From: Halobacillus campisalis
GTDB taxonomy: Bacteria > Bacillota > Bacilli > Bacillales > Halobacillaceae
Assembly: GCF_030345335.1 (NCBI RefSeq)
Contig: NZ_JAPVRC010000002.1
Coordinates: 434,001-498,000 of the forward strand
Direction of reading: 5' to 3'
DNA: 64,000 nucleotides
The notes beneath the pieces are model-generated. The model worked only from the letters and a program-made list of their open reading frames with translations. It was not told the DNA's origin and ran no database searches. This document shows positions 23,675 through 32,523 of the stretch, one piece after another; position 1 is the stretch's first letter; each line of letters starts with the position of its first letter. A program made the translations under genes and the position numbers.

Positions 23675-24794
23675 ACAGCATTATATAGAAGAGGCGTTCA
23701 AAAGTAACTGGATCGCACCCGTTGGACCGAACATTGATGCCTTTGAAAAAGAAATAGCAGAATACGTAGGAGCCAAAGGAGCCGTAGCCGTCAGTTCAGG
23801 GACTGCAGCGATTCATTTGGCTCTTTCTTTATTGAATGTCAAAAGGGGCGATCGAGTATTCTGTTCCAGCCTGACATTTGTTGCTACTGCCAATCCAATC
23901 GTGTATCAGGGAGCAGAGCCCGTCTTTATTGATTCGGAACCGGAAAGCTGGAATATGTCGCCCATCGCTTTAGAAAAAGCGCTCTCCGAAGCTTATCGAA
24001 AACTTCAATTACCTAAAGCTGTCATCCTTGTTCATTTATATGGACAAAGCGCTAAAATCGATCAAATTCAGGCGCTTTGCGACCTTTACAAAGTCCCTCT
24101 GATAGAAGATGCGGCTGAATCACTAGGATCATTATACAAAGGGCAGCACACAGGGACCTTTGGAGAATTTGGAATCTATTCTTTTAATGGAAACAAAATC
24201 ATTACAACCTCCGGGGGCGGAATGCTCGTTTCCGACAATCTAAAGGCACTTGAACGAGCTAAGTTCTTAGCTGCGCAAGCCCGCGATAAAGCATTACACT
24301 ACCAACATAGCACAACCGGATTCAATTACCGGATGAGCAATATCCTGGCTGGTGTGGGAAGAGCTCAATTGGAGGTAATTGATCAACGGGTAGAGGCGAG
24401 GCGAAGATTATATGAACGGTACAAGAGAAAGCTTACCATGTTAGAAGGCATACAGTTCATGCCCGAATTGCAAGATACAACAACGAATAGATGGCTTACC
24501 GTTTTTACGCTGGATTCAGAACACTCAAACGTTTTACCGGAACAGCTGATTATGAAAATGAGCTCCCAAAATATAGAGGCACGCCCTGTATGGAAACCTC
24601 TCCACTTACAGCCTCTATTTAGAGACTGCCAGTATTTTTCTCATCGGCCGCATGAAGATATATCTAAGAAACTTTTCTTAACGGGTATATGTTTACCGTC
24701 TGGTTCAAACCTCACAGATCTCGAACAAAATAGAGTTATTGCATGTGTGCAAGATGTATTTGAGAAATCGGTGAACAAAGAAGGAATTATATAA
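23625..24794 (+). CDS. epsN: PLP-dependent UDP-4-keto sugar aminotransferase, EpsN/PglE type
   Basis: DegT/DnrJ/EryC1/StrS-family aminotransferase that makes the 4-amino sugar after EpsC. It opens with IFLSPPHMTGNEQHYIEEAF and SNWIAPVGP. SSGTAAIHLAL binds cofactor phosphate, LIEDAAESLGS carries the ring-binding Asp, and the Schiff-base Lys is in SFNGNKIITTSGGGML (near residue 190). The start is the ATG with AGGGGGTGAT just upstream; a GTG three codons earlier overlaps the site. Confidence 0.93.
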   Translation: MKNSRIFLSPPHMTGNEQHYIEEAFKSNWIAPVGPNIDAFEKEIAEYVGAKGAVAVSSGTAAIHLALSLLNVKRGDRVFCSSLTFVATANPIVYQGAEPVFIDSEPESWNMSPIALEKALSEAYRKLQLPKAVILVHLYGQSAKIDQIQALCDLYKVPLIEDAAESLGSLYKGQHTGTFGEFGIYSFNGNKIITTSGGGMLVSDNLKALERAKFLAAQARDKALHYQHSTTGFNYRMSNILAGVGRAQLEVIDQRVEARRRLYERYKRKLTMLEGIQFMPELQDTTTNRWLTVFTLDSEHSNVLPEQLIMKMSSQNIEARPVWKPLHLQPLFRDCQYFSHRPHEDISKKLFLTGICLPSGSNLTDLEQNRVIACVQDVFEKSVNKEGII

Positions 24795-24817
24795 AAAAGG
24801 GATATGAGGTACCATGA

Positions 24818-25165
24818 ATGATCGGAACTAATATATATAAAATACGGCGTGGTAAAGGTATTACGTTATCTGAGCTTGCTAAAAAGGCTGGTATGTCAAA
24901 ATCAAACTTAAGTAATATTGAACGAAACATAAATATAAATCCATCCATAAATTTAATAGAGAGAATAGCTGAGTCACTGGACGTAGAGCTGTATGAAATT
25001 ATACAGCCGAACAAGCCTATAATTGAACCTGCACCATTATTCGAAGATGAGTGGGTCGAATTTATTCAGGACTTAAAGGATTCAGGGATAAAAAAAGAAG
25101 ATTTACCTGAATATAAGCGTTTGATTGAGTTCATTCACTGGCAGAATCGACAGGATAAAAAGTGA
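24818..25165 (+). CDS. SinR-like transcriptional regulator inside the EPS operon
   Basis: 115 residues. The N-terminal XRE HTH (about 1-62) closely follows B. subtilis SinR: MIGxxI, KGxxLSELAxKAGxxKSxLSxIERN, then NPSI and LDV. After a short linker the C-terminal Sin domain (EWVEFIQDLKDSGIKKED, about 76-108) is the part that binds SinI or forms tetramers. B. subtilis SinR is encoded elsewhere and represses eps. Here the gene sits between epsN and the glycosyltransferase array, so the regulator would be made with its own target operon. GAGGT lies seven bases before the ATG. Whether it is the only SinR of the genome cannot be told from this window. Confidence 0.88.
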   Translation: MIGTNIYKIRRGKGITLSELAKKAGMSKSNLSNIERNININPSINLIERIAESLDVELYEIIQPNKPIIEPAPLFEDEWVEFIQDLKDSGIKKEDLPEYKRLIEFIHWQNRQDKK

Positions 25166-25188
25166 AACTATACAGAATCGAGGGAAGA

Positions 25189-26346
25189 ATGATGATTGGC
25201 TCCTCACCTATTAGAATTCTTCATGTTACTGGAGGAATGAACCGAGCTGGAACAGAAACGATGCTAATGAATATTTATCGCAACGTAGACCATGAAAAAG
25301 TCCAGTTCGATTTCATTTCCTACAACAAAGAGGAATCCCACTACGATCGAGAAATTAAAAAACTGGGTGGCAGGATCATTCAATTGAACAAGACAAACTC
25401 AATAATAGAAATTTACAACGCAATTAAGAAATACGGACCTTATCAAGCCATTCACTCCCATACATTATTCCATTGCGGTATAGCCAATATCGCAGGCTTC
25501 CTTGCCGGCGTCAAAGTGCGTATCGCTCACGCTCATACTACACAGGATGATAGTGATCAATGGGTCAAAAAGGTTTACATCGCATGTATGAGGAAAATGA
25601 TTTTAAAAGCCTCTACTGATTTATTATCCTGCAGTGAACAGGCTGGAGGATATTTGTATGGAGAACCTAATTTAAAACGAACAAGATATACGTATTTTCC
25701 TAACGTCATCGACTATATTGAGTTGTTAGTAAAGCCCCACCAACAAGTCAATGAATTCAAAATGAAGTACGGATTAGGGAACAGTCTTGTCATCGGTCAT
25801 GTGGGAAGATTCATGGAAGCTAAAAACCATCCGTTTCTGCTGAGTGTTATGAAAGCTATCGTCGAAAAAGATCCTGCAGCTAAACTCCTGTTAGTAGGCG
25901 ATGGAGATTCAAAAAAACAAATGGAAGACATGTCGACCCAATTAGGCATTAAAGAAAATGTAATCTTCGCTGGAGTAAGAGAGGATATGGCTACGATGTT
26001 TCATTCAATGGATATTTTCGTATTCCCTTCTACTTATGAGGGATTAGGACTTGTCTTACTGGAAGCTCAGGCAAGCGGTCTGCCATGTATCGTTTCAGAA
26101 GCTATTCAGCCGGAAGCCGACTTGAATATGAATTTGTTCACTAAGCTGTCTTTATCCGAGAGTCCAGAAGCTTGGGCTGATAAGATTCTAGAGAGAGCGG
26201 GATATAAAGAAAAGAATATTAATAAAATTATTAACAGTTTTGAACTTCATCATTACAGCATCAATAAAGGAATTACGAAGTTATTAACCATTTATAGAGG
26301 AAAACAAGGAGGCCATTATGAAAAAACTTTTAATCACCTCCTTTGA
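25189..26346 (+). CDS. glycosyltransferase family 4
   Basis: GT-B enzyme paralogous to the EpsF-like transferase at 18151: IRILHVTGGMNRAGTETMLMNIYRNVDHEKVQFDF at its N-terminal domain, HVGRFMEAKNHPFLL and LVGDGDSKKQM for the donor, and STYEGLGLVLLEAQ as the E-x7-E motif. The ATG pair after GAGGGA is taken as the start by analogy with the paralogue. A GTG nine codons upstream would overlap the sinR-like stop (GTGA) and is possible. Overlaps the next gene by 29 bp. Sugar specificity unknown. Confidence 0.85.
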   Translation: MMIGSSPIRILHVTGGMNRAGTETMLMNIYRNVDHEKVQFDFISYNKEESHYDREIKKLGGRIIQLNKTNSIIEIYNAIKKYGPYQAIHSHTLFHCGIANIAGFLAGVKVRIAHAHTTQDDSDQWVKKVYIACMRKMILKASTDLLSCSEQAGGYLYGEPNLKRTRYTYFPNVIDYIELLVKPHQQVNEFKMKYGLGNSLVIGHVGRFMEAKNHPFLLSVMKAIVEKDPAAKLLLVGDGDSKKQMEDMSTQLGIKENVIFAGVREDMATMFHSMDIFVFPSTYEGLGLVLLEAQASGLPCIVSEAIQPEADLNMNLFTKLSLSESPEAWADKILERAGYKEKNINKIINSFELHHYSINKGITKLLTIYRGKQGGHYEKTFNHLL

Positions 26347-27496
26347 CATGGAAGTAGGCGGAGTGGAGCGGAGCCTGATCAGTATGCTGACACATTTTGA
26401 TTACACTAGGTACGATGTTGATTTGATGCTTTGCAGCCATACGGGAGAATTTATGGGTTTACTTCCGAAAAAACCAAGTCTTCTAAAAGAAAACATGTCC
26501 TATAAAACGTTTAGAATGCCGATCTCCCAAGTATTAAAACAAGGGAAAATTCCTATAGGATTCTCCCGATTATATGCTAAATATCGGGCAAGGAATGGAG
26601 AATCAACAGAAAAAGGGTATAAGCAAATGCAATACATGTGGAAATATGCTTTACCTTTCTTACCGAAAGTTGAAAAAACGTATGATGTCGCAATCAGTTA
26701 CCTCTGGCCCCATTACCTCGTTGCAGAAAAAGTGAAGGCTAAAACTAAAATCGCCTGGATCCATACAGATTATTCGATGGTTGATACAGACGTAGAGATG
26801 GATATTGCCTTATGGAAAGATTTTAATCATATTATTGCAGTCTCCGAACAATGTAAGCAGGCTTTTATAAGAAAATATCCATCTTTAAATGATAGAGTAA
26901 CTGTTATCGAAAATATAACTTCTCCTGAATTAGTAAGAGAGCAGGCAAAAGAAAACGTAAAGAACCCTATGAATCATGATGAAAGGTTCAAAATCATAAC
27001 AGTAGCTCGACTCTCTCATGCTAAAGGTATTGATCAAGCTGTTCAGGCAATGAAATTATTAATTGAACGCGGGTATAAAGACATTGCCTGGTATGTAGTG
27101 GGATACGGAGGAGATGAAGGTCTGATCAGAACACTCATTAAAGAATATGGATTGGAAGAAAATTTTCATTTATTAGGAAAAAAAATTAACCCGTATCCTT
27201 TTATGGAAGCGGCTGAATTATACGTTCAACCTTCAAGGTACGAAGGGAAAGCAGTTACCGTAGGAGAGGCACAGCTATTAGGTAAACCTGTTCTTATTAC
27301 GAATTACCCGACCGCTCCCAGTCAAGTAAACGATAGAGTAGATGGTATGATATGTGATTTGTCCCCTGAAGGAATCGCTAATGGGATAGAGGAACTCCAT
27401 CAAGACGATTCATTAAGAAAACAATTGGAACAGAACTGTACGAGCCAGGAGTATCAAAATTACAATGAACTAGAAAAACTATATCAAATGGCATAG
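26318..27496 (+). CDS. glycosyltransferase family 4
   Basis: GT-B transferase of 392 residues starting KKLLITSFDMEVGGVERSL. The central region has KAKTKIAWIHTDYSM, IIAVSEQCKQAF and ARLSHAKGIDQAV. The C-domain motif is PSRYEGKAVTVGEAQ. It is the first of three paralogues in this locus (with 31316 and 32524) that share the GGxE(R/K)SL start and the LGxxxNPYPxMxxADxYVQ stretch. GGAGG lies seven bases before the ATG. Confidence 0.85.
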   Translation: MKKLLITSFDMEVGGVERSLISMLTHFDYTRYDVDLMLCSHTGEFMGLLPKKPSLLKENMSYKTFRMPISQVLKQGKIPIGFSRLYAKYRARNGESTEKGYKQMQYMWKYALPFLPKVEKTYDVAISYLWPHYLVAEKVKAKTKIAWIHTDYSMVDTDVEMDIALWKDFNHIIAVSEQCKQAFIRKYPSLNDRVTVIENITSPELVREQAKENVKNPMNHDERFKIITVARLSHAKGIDQAVQAMKLLIERGYKDIAWYVVGYGGDEGLIRTLIKEYGLEENFHLLGKKINPYPFMEAAELYVQPSRYEGKAVTVGEAQLLGKPVLITNYPTAPSQVNDRVDGMICDLSPEGIANGIEELHQDDSLRKQLEQNCTSQEYQNYNELEKLYQMA

Positions 27497-27508
27497 GAGG
27501 TGAAAGGA

Positions 27509-28555
27509 GTGGGTGAAACGGTTAGCGTGATCGTACCTATATATAAAGTGGAAAAATATCTCCACCGCTGCATCAACAGTATTCTTCAGCAAACCTACCA
27601 AAAAATAGAGGTAATCCTGATAGATGACGGCTCCCCGGATTGCTGTGGTGAGATAGCTGATGGATTTGCTAGAAAAGATACAAGGGTAAAGACTTTCCAT
27701 AAAGAAAATGGGGGACTGTCCGACGCAAGAAATTATGGGATGAAGCATGCAACAGGCGAATTCACCATGTTTGTAGACAGCGATGACTGGCTTGAACCAA
27801 AAGCTATTGATCATATGATGCACGCTATACTCGCGTTTAAAGCTGATGTCGTTCAATCAGCTTTTTATTATGCCCACAAAACCTATATGCTGTTTGATCA
27901 AAGATACTATACCAAAAACGGCGACTTGATTCTCTTAAATAACGAAAATTTGATGAAAGAGTTAGTAAAAAACGAAACCGTAAAAAATTTCGCCTGGGGG
28001 AAACTATACAGAACAAAGCTGTTAAAAGATATTCCGTTTAAAAAAGGCGTATTGTTTGAAGACGTGTTCTGGGCCCATCAAGTTATGCATCGAGTAAACA
28101 GGTTCATCATTCTCAACGAACCACTCTATAACTACTTCCAGCGTGAAGATAGTATCGTCGCAAATTATACAAATCGAAATCTGGATATCATTAAAGGATT
28201 GAAAGAAAGACACGCATTTATTGAAAAAGAATATGAAGCACTCATTCAAGAATCTTATAAAAGCTTACTAAAAACATCCCTGATCCATTACAACCTATTG
28301 TTTATGAATAGAAAGGAAGATAAAAAAGGTCAACATCGAAAGAATATTCAGAAGTACATTCATGACCACTTCTCTCAATTGAACAAAGCGACTGAAAAAG
28401 ATAAGCAGCTGAACCTTCAGCTGCGTTTGTTTTATAAAAATCCTTATTTGAACATGCTTTATCTCAGTGGACGAAAAGTTGTAAGGAAACTTAAAGTTTC
28501 TTCCAGGCCATTAAAGTTAGAGAAAATTAATAGGAAGGTGGCACAGACACAATGA
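27509..28555 (+). CDS. glycosyltransferase family 2
   Basis: GT-A enzyme: TVSVIVPIYKVEKYLHRCINSIL, LIDDGSPD, GGLSDARNYG and the metal-binding FVDSDDWLEP. The C-terminal helical tail is rich in Lys/Arg, suggesting membrane contact. The start is the second GTG, eight bases after AGGAGG; the first GTG overlaps the site. One of four paralogous GT2 enzymes (also 30136, 33732, 36624). Its stop overlaps the next start as ATGA. Confidence 0.87.
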   Translation: MGETVSVIVPIYKVEKYLHRCINSILQQTYQKIEVILIDDGSPDCCGEIADGFARKDTRVKTFHKENGGLSDARNYGMKHATGEFTMFVDSDDWLEPKAIDHMMHAILAFKADVVQSAFYYAHKTYMLFDQRYYTKNGDLILLNNENLMKELVKNETVKNFAWGKLYRTKLLKDIPFKKGVLFEDVFWAHQVMHRVNRFIILNEPLYNYFQREDSIVANYTNRNLDIIKGLKERHAFIEKEYEALIQESYKSLLKTSLIHYNLLFMNRKEDKKGQHRKNIQKYIHDHFSQLNKATEKDKQLNLQLRLFYKNPYLNMLYLSGRKVVRKLKVSSRPLKLEKINRKVAQTQ

Positions 28556-29718
28556 ATCAATTAAAAGGGTATGTTCAATTAATAATTATTCATTTATTCA
28601 ACTGCCTTCCTATAAAGAAAAATAAAATTTTCATGTTTAGCTATTACGGAAGTCAATACGGCTGCAATCCCAAATATATAACAGAGTATATTCTCAATAA
28701 CATACCTAAAGGAAAGTTTGAAATAATATGGGCCTTTAATAAACCAAACGATCATAAATTAGATCCTCAAATTAAAAAGGTAAAAGTCATGTCGCTCAAG
28801 TATTTTTATGAGCTGTGTACTTCAAAAGTAATCATCACTAATTTTAGGACAACAGATTTATTTGTAAAAAGGAAAAATCAATACTACATCCAAACATGGC
28901 ATAGCTCTTTACGACTGAAGCACATCGAAAAGGATGCAATAGAAATACTGCCTGAGAATTATGTGAAGATGGCTCGGCGAGATTCTAAAAAGATAGACTT
29001 GCTCCTATCCGGCTGTCAGTACAGTACTCAAATATTCCGAAGAGCTTTTTGGTACAAGGGGGAAATTCTTGAACAAGGAACACCTAGAAATGATATCTTT
29101 TTTTACCGCCAGCACATTGAAAGCATTCGCGATAAGTTAAATATCCCGCCAGAATCGAAGGTGGTTTTATACGCTCCTACCTTCAGAAAAAACAATGACC
29201 TAACCGCTTACGACCTAAATTACACACAGCTAAAAAAGACATTACAACAACGATTCGCAGGAGAGTGGACAGTTCTCGTTAAATTTCATCCTCACTTATT
29301 GTCTAGTAAAAATCGTATAACAGAAGGAAATGTTATTGATGTTACCCCATACAATGACGTACAAGAATTGCTTATATTATCAGATGTATTAATTACTGAC
29401 TATTCTTCACTCATGTTTGATTTCACTACAACTAAACGCCCGTGTTTCTTATATGTCCCAGACATAAAAGAATATTTAAACAAGGAGAGAAAGCTATATT
29501 TTGATGTGAACGAGCTCCCCTTCATTCTAGCTGCCTCAAACAGTGAGTTATCAAAAAGAATTATTGAATTTAATGAAGAAGACTATAAGGGAGAACTGCA
29601 AAGCTTTTTTAACCAAGTAGGAACAGGTGAAAACGGTAACGCTTCAGAGAAGGTTGTTCAGCATTTACATCATGTTTGTTTTAGTGAGAAGGGAGGACAA
29701 ATTTATGAAGCCGTATAA
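28552..29718 (+). CDS. CDP-glycerol glycerophosphotransferase family protein (TagB/TagF-like)
   Basis: Transfers glycerol phosphate from CDP-glycerol, as in teichoic acid synthesis. It shows QTWHSS, where the family has QTWHGT, plus YAPTFR, VKFHPHL and the conserved VLITDYSSLMFDF. It lacks the long N-terminal extension of TagF (388 residues). Its stop overlaps the tagD-like gene by 14 bp, so donor synthesis and transfer are coupled. Its place in the EPS operon suggests a glycerol-phosphate substituent on the polymer, but a teichoic-acid-like backbone cannot be ruled out. Confidence 0.85.
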   Translation: MNQLKGYVQLIIIHLFNCLPIKKNKIFMFSYYGSQYGCNPKYITEYILNNIPKGKFEIIWAFNKPNDHKLDPQIKKVKVMSLKYFYELCTSKVIITNFRTTDLFVKRKNQYYIQTWHSSLRLKHIEKDAIEILPENYVKMARRDSKKIDLLLSGCQYSTQIFRRAFWYKGEILEQGTPRNDIFFYRQHIESIRDKLNIPPESKVVLYAPTFRKNNDLTAYDLNYTQLKKTLQQRFAGEWTVLVKFHPHLLSSKNRITEGNVIDVTPYNDVQELLILSDVLITDYSSLMFDFTTTKRPCFLYVPDIKEYLNKERKLYFDVNELPFILAASNSELSKRIIEFNEEDYKGELQSFFNQVGTGENGNASEKVVQHLHHVCFSEKGGQIYEAV

Positions 29719-30121
29719 AATTGGATACACGACCGGAGTTTTTGATTTATTTCATGTAGGCCACCTAAACATCCTTAAGAAAGCAAAAGAGCAGTGTGAC
29801 TATTTAATTGTAGGCGTAAGTACTGATGAGCTTGTTCAGCAATACAAAAACAAACAGCCTGTGATTCCTTTTGTTGATAGGAGAGAGATTGTTAACGGAA
29901 TAAAGTTCGTCGATCAAGTTGTACCCCAAATAAACCGAGACAAGTTAGCAGCATGGGAAGTGTTGAATTTTAATGTAATGTTTGTGGGTGACGACTGGAA
30001 GGGTGATGAATTGTTTATGGAGGTTGAAAAAGAGTTTAACCAAGTTGGAGTGGATATTGTCTACTTTCCTTATACGAAGGGTGTCTCTTCAACTTTGGTT
30101 AAGGAGAAAATTGAATTATAA
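29705..30121 (+). CDS. tagD: glycerol-3-phosphate cytidylyltransferase
   Basis: Makes CDP-glycerol from CTP and glycerol 3-phosphate. 138 residues, near the 129 of B. subtilis TagD. GVFDLFHVGHLNIL carries the HxGH nucleotidyl motif (His17, His20), and the second signature, RTEGISTT in TagD, reads YTKGVSSTLVKEK. The ATG after GGGAGGACAAATT is the start; the frame extends 26 codons further up inside the preceding gene without a ribosome site. Paired with the glycerophosphotransferase just upstream. Confidence 0.9.
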   Translation: MKPYKIGYTTGVFDLFHVGHLNILKKAKEQCDYLIVGVSTDELVQQYKNKQPVIPFVDRREIVNGIKFVDQVVPQINRDKLAAWEVLNFNVMFVGDDWKGDELFMEVEKEFNQVGVDIVYFPYTKGVSSTLVKEKIEL

Positions 30122-30135
30122 AGTGAGGGGTTATA

Positions 30136-31152
30136 TTGAATCCTGCTATAAGTATTATTGTTCCAGTCTATAATGTCGAACCATATTTGAGGAAGTGCTT
30201 GAATAGTATTCTTGCTCAAACCTTTACTGATTTTGAAGTAATTGTAGTAAATGATGGATCAACAGATGGAAGCGGGGAAATTTGTGATGAGTTTTCCAAA
30301 AATGATATCAGAGTGAAGGTTATCCATGAAAAATTCAAGGGTGTAAGTTCTGCTAGAAATACTGGCGTTCGTTTTGCACAAGGTGAATATATAGGATTTG
30401 TAGATAGTGATGACAGAGTAGAAAAAGAGATGTATAAGAAACTTTATAGGTTATGCATTGATTCAGAATGTGATATTTCAATATGTCGATTAGGCAGGGA
30501 GATAGATGGAAAATTAATGTATCCTATTCAAAAAGGAGGATATATTGTTGAATTATCTAATGAGGAAGCTATGAAAGAATTGTTTAAAGGAGAACTTTAT
30601 AGATTTTCTTTATGTAATAAGTTATTCAAGAGAGATCTTTTTGAAGGTGTAAATTTTCCCGAAGGTCGGATCCATGAAGATATGGCTACTACTTATAAAT
30701 TATTCGAAAAGGCTAAGAGAATTTCTTTTATTGATTATTCAGGCTATATATACGTAAAACGGCAAAATAGCATTTTGACAAAGAAATATAATTCAAATAG
30801 ATTAGATAGTTTTAAAGGGTGGGAAGAGATAATTAATTTTATGAAAGAAAGATACCCTCAATTATCAAATGAATACTTATCATCTTTTGTATACTGGACA
30901 GTAGATAATAGTTTTTTGGTTTTAAATCAAGTAGATAAAAAGAGGGAGAGAAATGAATATTTAAATATTATTCAAAATTATGCTAAGCCTCATTGTAAGA
31001 ATATCCTGCTGTATTGTGCACTACCAATGAAATATAAATATTTATTTTTATTGATAAGCTTTTTCCCTGGTTTTTTGAATTTGCAGTACAAGTTGAAAAG
31101 GAACAGTATACTAGGGGTATTTAAAGCTAGTCTTATAAAGAGGGTGAGTTAA
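30136..31152 (+). CDS. glycosyltransferase family 2
   Basis: GT-A enzyme of 338 residues: ISIIVPVYNVEPYLRKCLNSIL, VVNDGSTDGSGEICD, GVSSARNTG, FVDSDDRVEKEM. TTG start with GAGGGG five bases away. From about here to 37.7 kb the sequence is visibly more AT-rich than the first half of the operon, in keeping with acquired or rapidly changing EPS genes. Confidence 0.87.
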   Translation: MNPAISIIVPVYNVEPYLRKCLNSILAQTFTDFEVIVVNDGSTDGSGEICDEFSKNDIRVKVIHEKFKGVSSARNTGVRFAQGEYIGFVDSDDRVEKEMYKKLYRLCIDSECDISICRLGREIDGKLMYPIQKGGYIVELSNEEAMKELFKGELYRFSLCNKLFKRDLFEGVNFPEGRIHEDMATTYKLFEKAKRISFIDYSGYIYVKRQNSILTKKYNSNRLDSFKGWEEIINFMKERYPQLSNEYLSSFVYWTVDNSFLVLNQVDKKRERNEYLNIIQNYAKPHCKNILLYCALPMKYKYLFLLISFFPGFLNLQYKLKRNSILGVFKASLIKRVS

Positions 31153-31153
31153 A

Positions 31154-31294
31154 ATTCAGGAATATCTTCAAATAGAAGAAAAGGCGTTTATCAATAAAGA
31201 TATTGTTATTCTGAATTTTCGAAAAATAAAACGCATTAAATATAGGCGGATTGCTAAGGATATTGATAATTACATTATAAAATATATCGGGTAA
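31154..31294 (+). other. 47-codon open stretch without a normal start codon
   Basis: The 163-bp gap between two transferase genes carries an uninterrupted frame of 47 codons in a hydrophobic/basic alternation (AFINKDIVILNFRKIKR, AKDIDNYIIKYIG). The only start-like codon with a ribosome site (AGGGTGAG, six bases away) is ATT. It may be a small gene with an unusual start, a gene remnant, or chance in AT-rich DNA. Confidence 0.25.
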
Positions 31295-31315
31295 CATTTG
31301 GAAAGGAGTGACATA

Positions 31316-32506
31316 GTGAAAACAAGTTTACTGTTTGTAATAGATTCATTAGATGTAGCTGGAGCAGAAAAAAGTTTAGTAAGTCTACTTTCATTGATCG
31401 ATTTTGATAGGTTTTCTGTAGACGTTATGCTTTTTTCTCATGATAAACCTTTAGAAAAGTTGTTACCTGAAGAAGTAAACGTTCTCCCTCCATTAAGTTA
31501 TACCACTTTTCTGAAAGGAAACTTTAAACAATCTATTAAAAAATCTATACAAAGAAAAAACGGTGATATGCTTTATTCGAGAACGAAATTTTCTACTAGG
31601 ATTCGTTTGAAGAACTATTCTAATTCAGAAAAAGCAAGGATTTATTGGCAATCTGTGTCTAAAGTTATCGAAAAAAACCCTAAAGAATACGATATTGCTA
31701 TTAGTTACGCTCAAGGAGTGCCAACGTTTTATGTTGCAGAGAAGGTTAAGGCAAAAATGAAATTCGCATGGGTGAATGTTAGTTATAAATTGAATAATAA
31801 AGATAAACGTTTTCAAAAAAGTTTTTATGATAAATACAGTAAGATTGTTGCAGTTTCAGAATCTGCTAGAGATGTTTTTAAAGTTACTTTTCCGGAATAT
31901 TCGTCTAAATTAGAAGTGCTTTATGATATAAACCACCCTGAATTAATAGGTGATATGGCAAAAATAGAAATAGGGTTTAAAGATGAATTTAATGGAGTTA
32001 GAATTTTGACCATTGGGAGACTTGCTCATCAAAAAGGTTACGATATTGCTTTAGATGCATGTCAGAGGTTGAAAGATTATAGAATAAATTTCAAGTGGTT
32101 TGTATTAGGTAAGGGTCCTCTAAAAAAAGAAATCGAAGAAGAAATTAAAAGGCGAGATCTAAGTAAGCATTTTATTTTATTAGGAGTAAAATCAAACCCT
32201 TATCCGCTAATTAACGAAGCGGATATATATGTTCAAACTTCAAAATTCGAAGGGTTTGGTTTAGCAATAGCTGAAGCAAGGATTTTAAATACACCCGTAG
32301 TTACAACGGAATTTGATGCAGTATATAACCAAATGATTAACGGGAAAAATGGATTAGTAGTAGGTATGAATGGAGAGAGTGTCTTTCAGGGTATTATGAA
32401 GCTGCTCAATAACCAAAGCCTTAAAGAAGAAATTATTGATTATTTGAAAACAGAGAAAAAGGGCAATATAGAGGAAGTTGAAAAGTTTTATGACCTTATA
32501 AGCTAA
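31316..32506 (+). CDS. glycosyltransferase family 4
   Basis: Second of the GGxEKSL paralogues: LLFVIDSLDVAGAEKSLVSLLSL, KAKMKFAWVNVSY, IVAVSESARDVF, TIGRLAHQKGYDIAL and the donor motif TSKFEGFGLAIAEA. The GTG start has GGAAAGGAG eight bases upstream; the TTG six codons earlier overlaps that site. AT-rich codon use. Specificity unknown. Confidence 0.85.
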   Translation: MKTSLLFVIDSLDVAGAEKSLVSLLSLIDFDRFSVDVMLFSHDKPLEKLLPEEVNVLPPLSYTTFLKGNFKQSIKKSIQRKNGDMLYSRTKFSTRIRLKNYSNSEKARIYWQSVSKVIEKNPKEYDIAISYAQGVPTFYVAEKVKAKMKFAWVNVSYKLNNKDKRFQKSFYDKYSKIVAVSESARDVFKVTFPEYSSKLEVLYDINHPELIGDMAKIEIGFKDEFNGVRILTIGRLAHQKGYDIALDACQRLKDYRINFKWFVLGKGPLKKEIEEEIKRRDLSKHFILLGVKSNPYPLINEADIYVQTSKFEGFGLAIAEARILNTPVVTTEFDAVYNQMINGKNGLVVGMNGESVFQGIMKLLNNQSLKEEIIDYLKTEKKGNIEEVEKFYDLIS

Positions 32507-32523
32507 GGTAGGTGAAGAAGTAA

